From Zeimonas sp050187175 (GTDB lineage Bacteria; Pseudomonadota; Gammaproteobacteria; Burkholderiales; Burkholderiaceae_E), in contig JBFWXS010000018.1 of NCBI GenBank assembly GCA_050187175.1, positions 24,052 through 88,051 of the forward strand: a stretch of 64,000 bases of DNA, in the 5' to 3' direction. Below, piece by piece: positions 17,272 to 25,615 of the stretch. A program made the translations under genes and the position numbers. The stretch's first letter is position 1, and each line of letters starts with the position of its first letter. The notes below the pieces were generated by a model. That model was not told the origin of the DNA. It was given only the letters and a program-made list of their open reading frames with translations, and searched no databases.

Positions 17272-17628
17272 TCAGTGCAGCCGGACCGGCCGCCCCGGCG
17301 CCGCGGCGGCGGGCTCGCCGTCAGCCCCCGCGCCGGCGCGGCGCTGCAGCGCGGCCGCCTGGTCGGCCGACCACTCGGCAGACCATTCGCGATGCAGCAT
17401 CAGCGCTGCCTGGCGCAGGATCGGCGCCGAACGAATGTCGCCGGCCACGCGAGCCAGATGGTCGACGATCGCGGCACGGGTCCGTCCGCAGGGAACGCGC
17501 CGGTAGCGCGACAGCATGAACAGCAGCGCCGCGATCGCGGTCTGATGCGTGTCCTGTTGCGGATCGGCGTCGGCCGGGGCGGTGTCGGCGGAAACGGCGG
17601 CAGCGCCGGCGGCGTCGGAATCGGACAT
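17272..17628 (-). CDS. Small protein of unknown function behind a Fur box
   Basis: About 118 residues from ATG 17628. No signal peptide. The conserved-looking core is TAIAALLFMLSRYRRVPCGR followed by AAIVDHLARVAGDIRSAPILRQAALMLHREW, flanked by Ala-rich, probably disordered ends. I do not recognise the family with certainty. The pattern is reminiscent of small iron-starvation proteins encoded near fumC/sodA in pseudomonads (FagA), but this is recollection and not shown here. A well-matched Fur box 46 bp upstream implies expression under iron limitation. An upstream in-frame ATG at 17700 would overlap the Fur box and is rejected. Confidence 0.6.
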   Translation of the reverse strand: MSDSDAAGAAAVSADTAPADADPQQDTHQTAIAALLFMLSRYRRVPCGRTRAAIVDHLARVAGDIRSAPILRQAALMLHREWSAEWSADQAAALQRRAGAGADGEPAAAAPGRPVRLH

Positions 17629-17673
17629 GAGCGTGGCCAGGATGTTGGGGGCAGGCGGGTTATTAATACAAAC

Positions 17674-17692
17674 GATAATGGTTTGCATTAAT
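17674..17692 (-). promoter_or_regulatory. Fur box
   Basis: The 19-mer GATAATGGTTTGCATTAAT matches the Fur consensus (GATAATGATAATCATTATC) at 14 of 19 positions when read on the minus strand. It lies in an AT-rich patch 46 bp upstream of the unknown gene starting at 17628; fur itself is 1.4 kb away. Confidence 0.7.
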
Positions 17693-17752
17693 AAATGCAA
17701 GGCGGCTGACCCGGTCAGAGGCGAGGGTGTCCCCCTCGCCCGGCGCCGGCGC

Positions 17753-18550
17753 TCAAAGCCCCAGCACGTCCGTCATGTCGTACAGCCCGTTGCGCCGGCC
17801 CGTCAGGAACCGGCACGCGCGCAGCGCGCCGTGCGCGTAGCTGACGCGGCTGGCAGAGCGGTGCGTGATCTCGATGCGCTCGCCGGTGCCGGCGAACAGC
17901 ACGGTGTGATCGCCGACGATGTCGCCGCCGCGGATCGTGGCGAAGCCGATCGTCGACGGATCGCGTTCGCCGGTGACGCCGTGCCGCTCGTAGACGGCGA
18001 CCTCGTCCAGGTCGCGGCCCAGCGCCTGCGCGACCACCTCGCCCATCTTCAGCGCGGTGCCGGACGGCGCATCGACCTTATGGCGGTGGTGGGCCTCGAT
18101 GATCTCGATGTCGTAGCCGGTGTTCAGGATGCGGGCCGCCACTTCGAGCAGCTTGAACGTGACATTGACGCCGACGCTCATGTTCGGCGCGAACACGATG
18201 GGAATCGTCTCGGCGGCCCGCGCGATCGCCTGCTTGCCTTCGGCGTCGAAGCCGGTGGTGCCTATGACCATGCCCACGCCGGCCTCGGTGCAGGCGCGCA
18301 GATGCGCCAGCGTGCCTTCCGGCCGCGTGAAGTCGATCAGGAAATGGCTGCCGCGGACGGCGCCGCCGATGTCGTCGCTGATCGCCACGCCGGTGCGCCG
18401 GCCGATGGCATCGCCCGCGTCGCGGCCCAGCGCAGGGCAGCCGGCGATGTCGAGCGCGCCGGCCAGTTCCGCGTCGCCGGCTTCGAGCACGGCTTCGATC
18501 AGCATGCGGCCCATGCGCCCGGAGGCGCCGGCAATGGCGATTCGCATCAT
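17753..18550 (-). CDS. dapB: 4-hydroxy-tetrahydrodipicolinate reductase DapB
   Basis: About 265 residues. The N-terminal Rossmann motif GASGRMGR binds NAD(P)H; GTTGF, FAPNMSVGVNV and the catalytic EAHHRHKVDAPSGTAL signature follow. It reduces 4-hydroxy-tetrahydrodipicolinate in the lysine/meso-diaminopimelate pathway in the cytoplasm. The start overlaps the bamE stop; ATG 18550 or 18547 are both possible, and the second gives the classic MRIAIAG N-terminus. The bamE-dapB pair next to fur is a conserved Burkholderiales arrangement. Confidence 0.96.
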   Translation of the reverse strand: MMRIAIAGASGRMGRMLIEAVLEAGDAELAGALDIAGCPALGRDAGDAIGRRTGVAISDDIGGAVRGSHFLIDFTRPEGTLAHLRACTEAGVGMVIGTTGFDAEGKQAIARAAETIPIVFAPNMSVGVNVTFKLLEVAARILNTGYDIEIIEAHHRHKVDAPSGTALKMGEVVAQALGRDLDEVAVYERHGVTGERDPSTIGFATIRGGDIVGDHTVLFAGTGERIEITHRSASRVSYAHGALRACRFLTGRRNGLYDMTDVLGL

Positions 18551-18990
18551 CACGGTGTTCCTGCGGTCTTGCCGGGCGGCCGGTAGCCGGGCAGCGCGGG
18601 GTCGCTCGCGTCTTCCTTCAGCGGCAGCTCGTCGGCTTCGACGCCGGACACGAGGTCATTGGCGAAGCGCACCGTCACGCGGCGCAGCTCGCTATTGCCG
18701 TTGGGGAACTGATAGCGGAAGACGTAGTCCCAGCGGTCAGGCTGGAACACGTGCCGTAGCAGCGGCGAGCCCAGCACGAAGCGCACCTGCTCGCGCGTCA
18801 TGCCCTCCTTGACCTGGTCGACCTGCGTACGCGTCAGGTAGTTGCCCTGCGGCAGGTCGATGCGGTAGGGCTGGAGCAGGCCGCTGCGGTTCGGGTCGCG
18901 CGTGCCGCAGGCCGTCAGCGCGGCGATTGCAGCGAGCGCGGCGGCCAGTGCAAGCGCGCGCCTGGCGGCGAAGGCGGAGTCCTGGGTCAT
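18550..18990 (-). CDS. bamE: Outer-membrane assembly lipoprotein BamE (SmpA/OmlA)
   Basis: A 146-residue lipoprotein. The lipobox LTAC gives a lipidated Cys28; the BamE domain shows LPQGNYLTRTQVDQVKEGM, REQVRFVLGSPL and DRWDYVFRYQF. It is a small subunit of the BAM complex that inserts beta-barrel proteins in the outer membrane. It is divergent from fur, as in many beta- and gammaproteobacteria. Confidence 0.94.
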   Translation of the reverse strand: MTQDSAFAARRALALAAALAAIAALTACGTRDPNRSGLLQPYRIDLPQGNYLTRTQVDQVKEGMTREQVRFVLGSPLLRHVFQPDRWDYVFRYQFPNGNSELRRVTVRFANDLVSGVEADELPLKEDASDPALPGYRPPGKTAGTP

Positions 18991-19082
18991 GAATCCTGCG
19001 TTACGAGAGGGTCGATGTTCGCGGCGGCTGCGCTAAAACCGATATCATACGGCCACACTCCCTATCTCCCTGGTAGATCCGC

Positions 19083-19511
19083 ATGTCTGTCACCAGCGAA
19101 CTGAAGAACATGGGTCTGAAGGCGACGCTGCCGCGCCTGAAGATTCTCGAGATCTTCCAGAACGGAAAGCAGCGGCACATGAGCGCGGAAGACGTCTACC
19201 GCGAGCTGCTGACCGAGAACCACGACATCGGCCTGGCCACCGTCTACCGCGTGCTCACGCAGTTCGAGCAGGCCGGCCTGCTCAAGCGCAGCAATTTCGA
19301 GTCGGGCAAGGCCGTCTTCGAGCTGAACGAGGGGCAGCATCACGACCATCTGGTCTGCCTGCAGTGCGGCCGCGTCGAGGAGTTCTACGACCCCGAGATC
19401 GAGAAGCGCCAGCAGAAGGTCGCCAAGGATCGCGGCTTCGTGCTGCAGGACCACGCGCTGTCGCTGTACGGCATCTGCAACAAAGGCGATTGCGGGACGC
19501 GCCGCAGCTGA
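19083..19511 (+). CDS. fur: Ferric uptake regulator Fur
   Basis: A 142-residue protein: N-terminal winged helix (ELKNMGLKATLPRLKILEIF, then GLATVYRVLTQFEQAGL with the recognition helix), the HHDHL metal-binding histidines, and the zinc-site pair CLQC (Cys92, Cys95). A second Cys pair lies near the end (ICNKGDC). Fe2+-Fur represses iron-uptake genes; the Fur box at 17674-17692 is a likely local target. The intergenic region with bamE (92 bp) contains TATCAT near 19044 as a possible -10. Confidence 0.96.
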   Translation: MSVTSELKNMGLKATLPRLKILEIFQNGKQRHMSAEDVYRELLTENHDIGLATVYRVLTQFEQAGLLKRSNFESGKAVFELNEGQHHDHLVCLQCGRVEEFYDPEIEKRQQKVAKDRGFVLQDHALSLYGICNKGDCGTRRS

Positions 19512-19527
19512 GGGTGCGCTCGCCCGA

Positions 19528-19566
19528 TCGGGGAGGGGTGCGCCGATCGGGGAAGGGTGCACCGGT
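19528..19566 (+). repeat. Tandem duplication, 2 x about 20 bp, after fur
   Basis: Two copies of a CGATCGGGGARGGGTGC-type unit lie between fur and the ATP-grasp gene. No terminator with a T-run is evident there. Confidence 0.6.
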
Positions 19567-19636
19567 ACGCTGCGCGGCCGCTGATTGAGCCTGCCTGCCT
19601 ATGCCAGTCGGCACGAAGCTTGCTAAGCTTTCGCGC

Positions 19637-21424
19637 ATGAGCACAAGCGGCCTGACCCCCATTTCCCCGCCTCCCGGCGTGTTCGACGAAATGCTCGACG
19701 GCAGTGGGCGATGTCGTCAGCACTATCAGCGCTACGGGCAGTGGCTCGAGTCCATGGACGGCGAGGCGATGGCCGCCAAGCGCGCCGACGCCGACCTGAT
19801 CTTCCGCCGCACCGGCATCACGTTCTCGGTCTACGGCGACGAAGGCGGCACCGAGCGGCTGATCCCGTCCGACGTCGTGCCGCGCATCATTCCGGCCGGC
19901 GAATGGGAATTCCTCGAACGCGGGCTGGTGCAGCGCGTCACCGCCATCAACCGCTTCCTCGCCGACATCTATCACGGCCAGGAGATCCTGAAGGCCGGCG
20001 TCATCCCGAGCGACCAGATCTTCGCCAACGAGCAGTACCAGGTGGCGATGATCGGCATCAAGGTACCGCACGACACCTATGCGCACATCGTCGGCGTCGA
20101 CCTCGTGCGGCACAGCGACGGCGAGTTCTACGTGCTGGAAGACAACCTGCGCGTGCCCTCGGGCGTGTCGTACATGCTGTCGAACCGCAAGACCATGATG
20201 CGGCTGTTCCCGGACCTGTTCCAGCGCTATGCGGTGCGGCCGGTCGAGCACTATCCGGCGCTGCTGCTGAACACGCTGCGCGCGGCCACCGAGGCGGACA
20301 GCCCGACCGTCGTGCTGCTGACGCCGGGGCGCTACAACAGCGCCTACTTCGAGCATGCGTTCCTGGCCCAGCAGATGGGCATCGAACTGGTCGAGGGACA
20401 GGATCTGTTCGTCAAGGACGCGCACGTCTTCATGCGCACCACGTCGGGACCGCAGCGCGTCGACGTCATCTACCGCCGCATCGACGACAGCTTCCTCGAC
20501 CCGCTGGCCTTCCGCCCTGATTCGATGCTCGGCGTGCCGGGCCTGCTGGCGGCCTACCGCCTCGGCAACGTGGTGATAGCCAACGCCATCGGCACCGGCG
20601 TGGCCGACGACAAGTCGATCTACCCGTACGTGCCGGAGATGGTGCGCTTCTATCTCGGCGAAGAGCCGCTGCTGAAGAACGTTCCCACTTGGCAGTGCCG
20701 CAAGCAGGACGATCTGCGCTACGTGCTCGACCATCTGCCGGAGCTGGTGGTCAAGGAGGTGCACGGCGCCGGCGGCTACGGCATGCTCGTGGGGCCGACC
20801 AGCAGCCGCGAGGAGATCGAGCGCTTCCGCGAGGTGCTGCAGGCTCAGCCGTCGAACTACATCGCGCAGCCGACGCTGTCGCTGTCCTCGTGCCCGACTT
20901 TCGTCGAGGAAGGCGTGGCGCCGCGGCACATCGACCTGCGGCCGTTCGTGCTGGTCGGCCGCGGCGTACGGATGGTGGCCGGCGGGCTGACGCGCGTGGC
21001 GCTGCGGCGCGGCTCGCTGGTGGTCAACTCGTCGCAGGGCGGCGGCACCAAGGACACATGGGTCGTCGACGAGCCGGGCAGTGCTGCGGCCTTGCAGGCC
21101 GGCAGGCAGGCTGAGGCCGCGACGCTGGTGGCCAGCTCGCTGGGCGCCGCGCCTCCCGCGGCTGCGTCGATCGCGGCCGCATCGATCCCCGCCGCGGCGC
21201 CGACGGTCGGATCGCCGACGGTCGCCTCGACGATCGCCTCATCGACGNNNNNNNNNNNNNNNNNNNNNNNNNNNNNNNNNNNNNNNNNNNNNNNNNNNNN
21301 NNNNNNNNNNNNNNNNNNNNNNNNNNNNNNNNNNNNNNNNNNNNNNNTCGCCTCATCGACGATCGCGATGTCGGGCTTCGCGGCGCAGGCTTCGACGCCG
21401 CTCGACGGCATCGGGGGGGCATGA
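19637..21424 (+). CDS. Circularly permuted ATP-grasp type 2 protein of the Anbu operon; C-terminus crosses a gap
   Basis: The first 480 or so residues are a complete circularly permuted ATP-grasp (COG2308-type) domain: YGDEGGTERLIPSD, YVLEDNLRVPSGVSYMLSNR, VVKEVHGAGGYGMLVGP, APRHIDLRPFVL and NSSQGGGTKDTWV. Such enzymes are predicted to form peptide or amide bonds. The tail after residue 490 is a long A/S/T/P-rich extension made of repeats (ASIAAAS, PTVAS, ASST) interrupted by 100 N at 21248-21347; homologues normally stop soon after the domain. The assigned end overlaps the next gene in ATGA, which is plausible but depends on the unknown gap length. The ATG at 19637 is the best start; no strong RBS is visible. 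Confidence 0.88.
   Translation: MSTSGLTPISPPPGVFDEMLDGSGRCRQHYQRYGQWLESMDGEAMAAKRADADLIFRRTGITFSVYGDEGGTERLIPSDVVPRIIPAGEWEFLERGLVQRVTAINRFLADIYHGQEILKAGVIPSDQIFANEQYQVAMIGIKVPHDTYAHIVGVDLVRHSDGEFYVLEDNLRVPSGVSYMLSNRKTMMRLFPDLFQRYAVRPVEHYPALLLNTLRAATEADSPTVVLLTPGRYNSAYFEHAFLAQQMGIELVEGQDLFVKDAHVFMRTTSGPQRVDVIYRRIDDSFLDPLAFRPDSMLGVPGLLAAYRLGNVVIANAIGTGVADDKSIYPYVPEMVRFYLGEEPLLKNVPTWQCRKQDDLRYVLDHLPELVVKEVHGAGGYGMLVGPTSSREEIERFREVLQAQPSNYIAQPTLSLSSCPTFVEEGVAPRHIDLRPFVLVGRGVRMVAGGLTRVALRRGSLVVNSSQGGGTKDTWVVDEPGSAAALQAGRQAEAATLVASSLGAAPPAAASIAAASIPAAAPTVGSPTVASTIASSTXXXXXXXXXXXXXXXXXXXXXXXXXXXXXXXXXXASSTIAMSGFAAQASTPLDGIGGA
21248..21347. other. Assembly gap (100 N) in a TCGCCTCATCGACG repeat
   Basis: The same TCGCCTCATCGACG unit occurs on both sides, so the gap is a collapsed or unresolved tandem array inside the 3' end of the ATP-grasp gene. 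Confidence 0.99.
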
Positions 21425-22359
21425 TGCTGTCGCGTGTCGCTTCGCATCTGTACTGGCTGTCGCGCTATCTGGAACGCGCCGAGAACATGGCGCGCATCCT
21501 CGACGTGGGGCAGTCGCTGGCGCTGCTGTCGGGCCGCCCCGGCGACGAACGCTCGGTGATGGAGCCGCTCATCATCACCGATACGCTGGAGGCGTTCCGC
21601 GCCACCGGCCAGCCGGCCACGCCGGATCACGTCGCGCGCTTCCTGGCCTGGGACCGAGCGCTGCCGTCCAGCATCGCCAACTGCCTGGAGGCGAGCCGCG
21701 AGAACGCGCGCGCCGTGCGCGGTTCGATCACGTCGGAGATGTGGGAGAACATCAACGACACCTGGTTGCAGCTGCAGGCCAAGCGCCGCGCCGGCAGCCA
21801 GTACGTGGACGCGCAGCTGTTCGACTGGGTGAAGGAACGCAGCCATCTGTTCCGCGGCATCACGTTCGCGACGATCCGGCGCGACCAGCCGTATCACTTC
21901 ATCCGGCTGGGCACGTATATAGAGCGGGCCGACAACACGGCGCGCATCCTGTCCGTCAAGCAGGCCACGGAAGCCGATGTGTCGCAGCCGCGCGACGACA
22001 TCAGCGAATACTACAGCCTGGCCGCGGTGCTGCGTTCGGTATCGGCATTCGAGGCCTATCGCGATACTTACCGCGACGCAGTGGATGCGCGGCGGGTCGC
22101 TGAATTGCTGATCTTCAGTCCTCAGCTGCCGCGTTCGCTGCGTTTCTGCCTCGACGAGATCGAGGGCCTGTTGCGGCAGCTGCCGCCCGAGTCGGGGCGG
22201 CCGCCGTTGAGGTTGGCAGCAACCCTGCGCGCGAGGCTGGCTTACGGGGACCTGGCTGAAGTCCACGCGTACGGGCTTTACAATTTCCTCGAGCGCTTCC
22301 TGCGCGACAATGTACGTCTGGGTGAAGCGGTCCGTGCCGCTTACCTGGAATTGAAATGA
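21421..22359 (+). CDS. Alpha-E domain protein
   Basis: A 312-residue all-helical alpha-E (COG2307-type) protein. Typical sequences are LSRVASHLYWLSRYLERAENMAR at the N-terminus and FIRLGTYIERADNTARIL in the middle, an internal duplication of the same helical motif. Its biochemical role is unknown; it always travels with the circularly permuted ATP-grasp and transglutaminase-like proteins. The start overlaps the previous stop (ATGA), and the next gene begins 24 bp downstream. Confidence 0.92.
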   Translation: MMLSRVASHLYWLSRYLERAENMARILDVGQSLALLSGRPGDERSVMEPLIITDTLEAFRATGQPATPDHVARFLAWDRALPSSIANCLEASRENARAVRGSITSEMWENINDTWLQLQAKRRAGSQYVDAQLFDWVKERSHLFRGITFATIRRDQPYHFIRLGTYIERADNTARILSVKQATEADVSQPRDDISEYYSLAAVLRSVSAFEAYRDTYRDAVDARRVAELLIFSPQLPRSLRFCLDEIEGLLRQLPPESGRPPLRLAATLRARLAYGDLAEVHAYGLYNFLERFLRDNVRLGEAVRAAYLELK

Positions 22360-22383
22360 CGGAGTCCGTTCCGTAATCGCGCG

Positions 22384-23178
22384 ATGCAGCTTTCGGTCTA
22401 TCACTCAACCGTTTATCGCTACGCCGAGCTGGCGAGCCGCAGCACGCAGTACATCCGGCTGGCGCCCTATGCCAGTCCGCGCCAGCGCGTGCTCGACTGG
22501 CAGCTCGAGCTGCCGGCGCCGGCGCTCACGATGAGCGATGCGTTCGACAATCTCACGCACGTGCTGACGCTGGACGTCGCGCACCAGGAGATCCGGCTGG
22601 TGGCGCGCGGCCGCGTCGACGTCGACGAGGTCGATGACGGCGAGCCCGCGGGGCGCCTGAACCCGATGGTGTTCCTGCGCGCCACGCCGCTCACCGAAGC
22701 CGACGACGAGATTCGCGCCTTCGTCGATCCGATGCGCCGCACCGTCGCGTCGCGCCCGCTCATCGGCACCACCGATCTGATGAACGCCGTGCTCGACCGT
22801 ATGCCGTACACGAAGGGCATCACGGCGGTCCACTTCAGCGCGGCCGAGGCCTTCAAGGCGGGCGCCGGCGTCTGCCAGGATCACAGCCACGTCTTCATCG
22901 CCTGCTGCCGCACGCTCGGCATTCCGGCGCGCTACGTCAGCGGCTACGTCTATTCGCCGAACCTGGAGCAGGTGGCCAGCCATGCCTGGGCCGAGGCCTG
23001 GCTGATGAACCGCTGGGTCAGCTTCGACATCAGCAACGCACGCCACGCCGGCGGCGCGCACATCAAGCTGGCCATCGGCCTCGATTATCTGGATGCCTGC
23101 CCCGTGCGCGGCGTCAGGCTGGGCGGCGGCGAGGAGCAGCTGTCGACGCTCGCCCAGGTGAAAGCGCATCAGCAATGA
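22384..23178 (+). CDS. Transglutaminase-like cysteine peptidase of the Anbu operon
   Basis: A 264-residue protein with an N-terminal bacterial transglutaminase-like domain and a core with the papain-like triad: Cys164 (AGVCQDHSH), His200 (SHAWAEAW) and Asp215 (FDISN). It is expected to hydrolyse or transfer peptide amide bonds. The Anbu gene starts in the ATGA overlap at its stop, so translation is coupled. Family knowledge (comparative genomics) places it with ATP-grasp and alpha-E proteins in a proposed peptide-tagging or peptide-synthesis system. Confidence 0.92.
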   Translation: MQLSVYHSTVYRYAELASRSTQYIRLAPYASPRQRVLDWQLELPAPALTMSDAFDNLTHVLTLDVAHQEIRLVARGRVDVDEVDDGEPAGRLNPMVFLRATPLTEADDEIRAFVDPMRRTVASRPLIGTTDLMNAVLDRMPYTKGITAVHFSAAEAFKAGAGVCQDHSHVFIACCRTLGIPARYVSGYVYSPNLEQVASHAWAEAWLMNRWVSFDISNARHAGGAHIKLAIGLDYLDACPVRGVRLGGGEEQLSTLAQVKAHQQ

Positions 23179-23909
23179 CTTATTGCGTGGCGATGTCGCT
23201 CGACGAGGGGATGCTGTTCGCGTCGGACTCGCGGACCAACGCGGGGATCGACCACGTGTCGACCTTCTCGAAGATGAGCGTGTTCGAGCAGCCCGGCGAA
23301 CGCGCCATCGTGCTGTTGAACGCCGGCAATCTCGCGACCACACAGGCGGTGGTCAGCACCTTGAAGAAGGCGCTGCTCACCGATGAGCCGAACCTGCTGA
23401 ACGTGCCGTCGATGTTCGACGTGGCCACGCTGGTGGGCGAGTCGATGCGGCGCATGATCCACCACTATTCGGCGGCGCAGCTCGACCAGAGCGACGTGGA
23501 CTTCCGCTGCACCTTCCTGGTCGGCGGGCAGATCGCCGGCGAGACGCAGCGGCTGTTCCTGGTATATGCCGAGGGCAATTTCATAGAGACCAGCAGCGAT
23601 ACGGTGTTCTTCCAGATCGGCGAGAGCAAGTACGGCAAGCCCATCATCGACCGCGTCGTCAAGCCGACCACGCCGCTGGACGAAGCTTTGAAATGCGCGC
23701 TGGTGTCGTTCGATTCGACCATCAAGAGCAATCTGTCGGTAGGGCTGCCGATCGATCTGGCGCTGATCCGGCGCGATGCGCGGCAGGTCGGCTTCCGCCA
23801 TCGGATCGGCTACGACGACCCGTATTTCGCCGCCATCCGCGACGGCTGGGGGCAGGGCCTCAAGCGCGTCTTCAACGAACTGCCGGCGCCGGACTGGCTG
23901 AGGTTGTGA
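23175..23909 (+). CDS. Anbu, proteasome-like beta-subunit homologue
   Basis: A 244-residue Ntn-hydrolase fold protein. MTYCVAMSLDEGMLFASDSR at the N-terminus places Thr2 as the presumed nucleophile after Met removal; GIDHVSTFSKM follows as in other Anbu proteins. Anbu is related to HslV and proteasome beta subunits; structures of other Anbu proteins show helical or stacked ring assemblies, but substrates are unknown. It is the last gene of the four-gene operon and overlaps the transglutaminase gene by 4 bp. It converges on recN with a 48-bp gap. Confidence 0.92.
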   Translation: MTYCVAMSLDEGMLFASDSRTNAGIDHVSTFSKMSVFEQPGERAIVLLNAGNLATTQAVVSTLKKALLTDEPNLLNVPSMFDVATLVGESMRRMIHHYSAAQLDQSDVDFRCTFLVGGQIAGETQRLFLVYAEGNFIETSSDTVFFQIGESKYGKPIIDRVVKPTTPLDEALKCALVSFDSTIKSNLSVGLPIDLALIRRDARQVGFRHRIGYDDPYFAAIRDGWGQGLKRVFNELPAPDWLRL

Positions 23910-23957
23910 GGCGGCTCCGGGCCGTCGGCGGAACGCCGCGGGACGGCCTTCTCTGAC

Positions 23958-25607
23958 TCAGGCCTGAGCCAGCAGCTCGCGCGCGTGCTTGCGCGTGGTG
24001 GCGGTGATCTCGGCGCCGCCCAGCATGCGGGCGATCTCGGCAACCCGCGCATTGCGGTCGAGCACGCTGATGCGGCTCACGGTGCGGCCGTCGCGGGTCT
24101 CCTTGCTGACCTGCCAGTGCTGATGCGCCTTGGCGGCGACCTGCGGCAGATGCGTCACGCACAGTACCTGGCGGTCGTCGCCGAGCCGCCGCATCAGCGC
24201 GCCGATCGCATCGGCGACCGCGCCGCCGACACCGGCATCGGCCTCGTCGAAGATCAGCGTAGGCACCGGATTGGCCTGCGCGGCCAGCACGGCGATGGCC
24301 AGGCCGATCCGCGACAGCTCGCCGCCGGAGGCCACCTTGGACAGAGGGCGCGGACTGGCGCCGGCATGCGCGGCGACGCGGAACTCGATCGCGTCGACGC
24401 CGGCCGCGCTGGGCTCGGCCGGTTCGCAGGCGATCTCGAGCCGGCCGCCGGCCATGCCCAGCGCGGCGATGTGGGTCGAGACCTGCTCGCCGAGCGCGGC
24501 GGCTGCGCGCCGCCGCTGCTTGGATAGCGCGGCAGCACGCTGCTCGAAGACGCCGCGTGCGGCGTCGGCCTGCGCGCGCAGCGCGTCGATGTCCTGCGCC
24601 GCACGCAGTTCGGCCAGCCGGCCGTGCAGCGCCTGCAGCTCGTCGTACAGCGTTTCCGGTGTGGTGCGCAGCTTGCGCGCCGCCGAGAACAGCGCGCCGA
24701 TGCGCGCCTCGGTCTCGGCCAGCTTCTGCGGGTCGAGATCGATGCGGTCGGCGTAGTCGCGCAGCGAGGCAGCGGCTTCGTCGATCTGGATGGCGGCGGA
24801 GTCCAGCATGTCCAGCGCTTCTTTCAGCGCATCGTCGATCGCCGCCAGCGGCCGCAGCCGCTGCAGCAGCGAATGCAGCCGCGAGCCGATCGCGTCATCG
24901 GCGTCGGCCAGCGCGTCGGCGGCGCCGCGCGTGCCTTCGATCAGCGACGCGGCGTGCGCCAGCCGCTTCTGCTCGGCGTTCAGCTGCTCCCATTCACCGG
25001 GTTCGAGCCGCAGCTGTTCGAGTTCGCCGGCCTGCCATTCGAGCCGTTCGCGCTCCAGCGCCAGCGCGCGGCCGTCGCGATCGGCCGCGTCGAGCCGGCG
25101 CTGCACCGAGCGCCAGGCCGCATGCGCGTCGGCCACCTCGCGCGCCGCCGGCGTGAGGCCGGCGTACGCGTCGAGCAGCAGCCGCTGGCCGTCGGCACGC
25201 AGCAAGGACTGCGACGCGTGCTGGCCGTGGATGTCGATCAGCCGCTCGCCGATCTCGCGCAGCAGCGCGGCGGTGGACGGGTGACCGTTGACCAGCGCGC
25301 GCGAACGGCCGTCGGCGTCGATCACGCGGCGTAGTTGCACGGTGCCGCCGTCGCCTTGCAGGTCGCGCTCCGACAACCACGCATCGAGCACCGCGTCGCT
25401 GCGGAATTCAGCCGTGATGTCGGCGCGCGGGCTGCCCTCGCGTACGACGCCGGCGTCGGCGCGGCCGCCCATCGCGAGCGCCAGCGCATCGAGCAGGATG
25501 GACTTGCCGGCGCCGGTCTCGCCGGACAGCACGGTGAAGCCCGGGCCGAACTCGAGTTCGGCCGAGTCGACGATGACGAAGTCGCGGAGCCTGAGGGCGA
25601 GCAGCAT
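23958..25607 (-). CDS. recN: DNA repair protein RecN
   Basis: A 549-residue SMC-like ATPase. Walker A GETGAGKS is at residues 29-36, the Q-loop-like IDIHGQHASQ follows, the long central region is coiled coil, and the C-terminus has LSKVASGGELSRIGLA (ABC signature), LIFDEADAGVGG (Walker B) and CVTHLPQVAA. RecN acts early in double-strand-break repair. ATG 25607 is the first start after nadK; the frame stays open farther upstream only because it shadows nadK. Confidence 0.95.
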   Translation of the reverse strand: MLLALRLRDFVIVDSAELEFGPGFTVLSGETGAGKSILLDALALAMGGRADAGVVREGSPRADITAEFRSDAVLDAWLSERDLQGDGGTVQLRRVIDADGRSRALVNGHPSTAALLREIGERLIDIHGQHASQSLLRADGQRLLLDAYAGLTPAAREVADAHAAWRSVQRRLDAADRDGRALALERERLEWQAGELEQLRLEPGEWEQLNAEQKRLAHAASLIEGTRGAADALADADDAIGSRLHSLLQRLRPLAAIDDALKEALDMLDSAAIQIDEAAASLRDYADRIDLDPQKLAETEARIGALFSAARKLRTTPETLYDELQALHGRLAELRAAQDIDALRAQADAARGVFEQRAAALSKQRRRAAAALGEQVSTHIAALGMAGGRLEIACEPAEPSAAGVDAIEFRVAAHAGASPRPLSKVASGGELSRIGLAIAVLAAQANPVPTLIFDEADAGVGGAVADAIGALMRRLGDDRQVLCVTHLPQVAAKAHQHWQVSKETRDGRTVSRISVLDRNARVAEIARMLGGAEITATTRKHARELLAQA

Positions 25608-25615
25608 CGGAGCGG

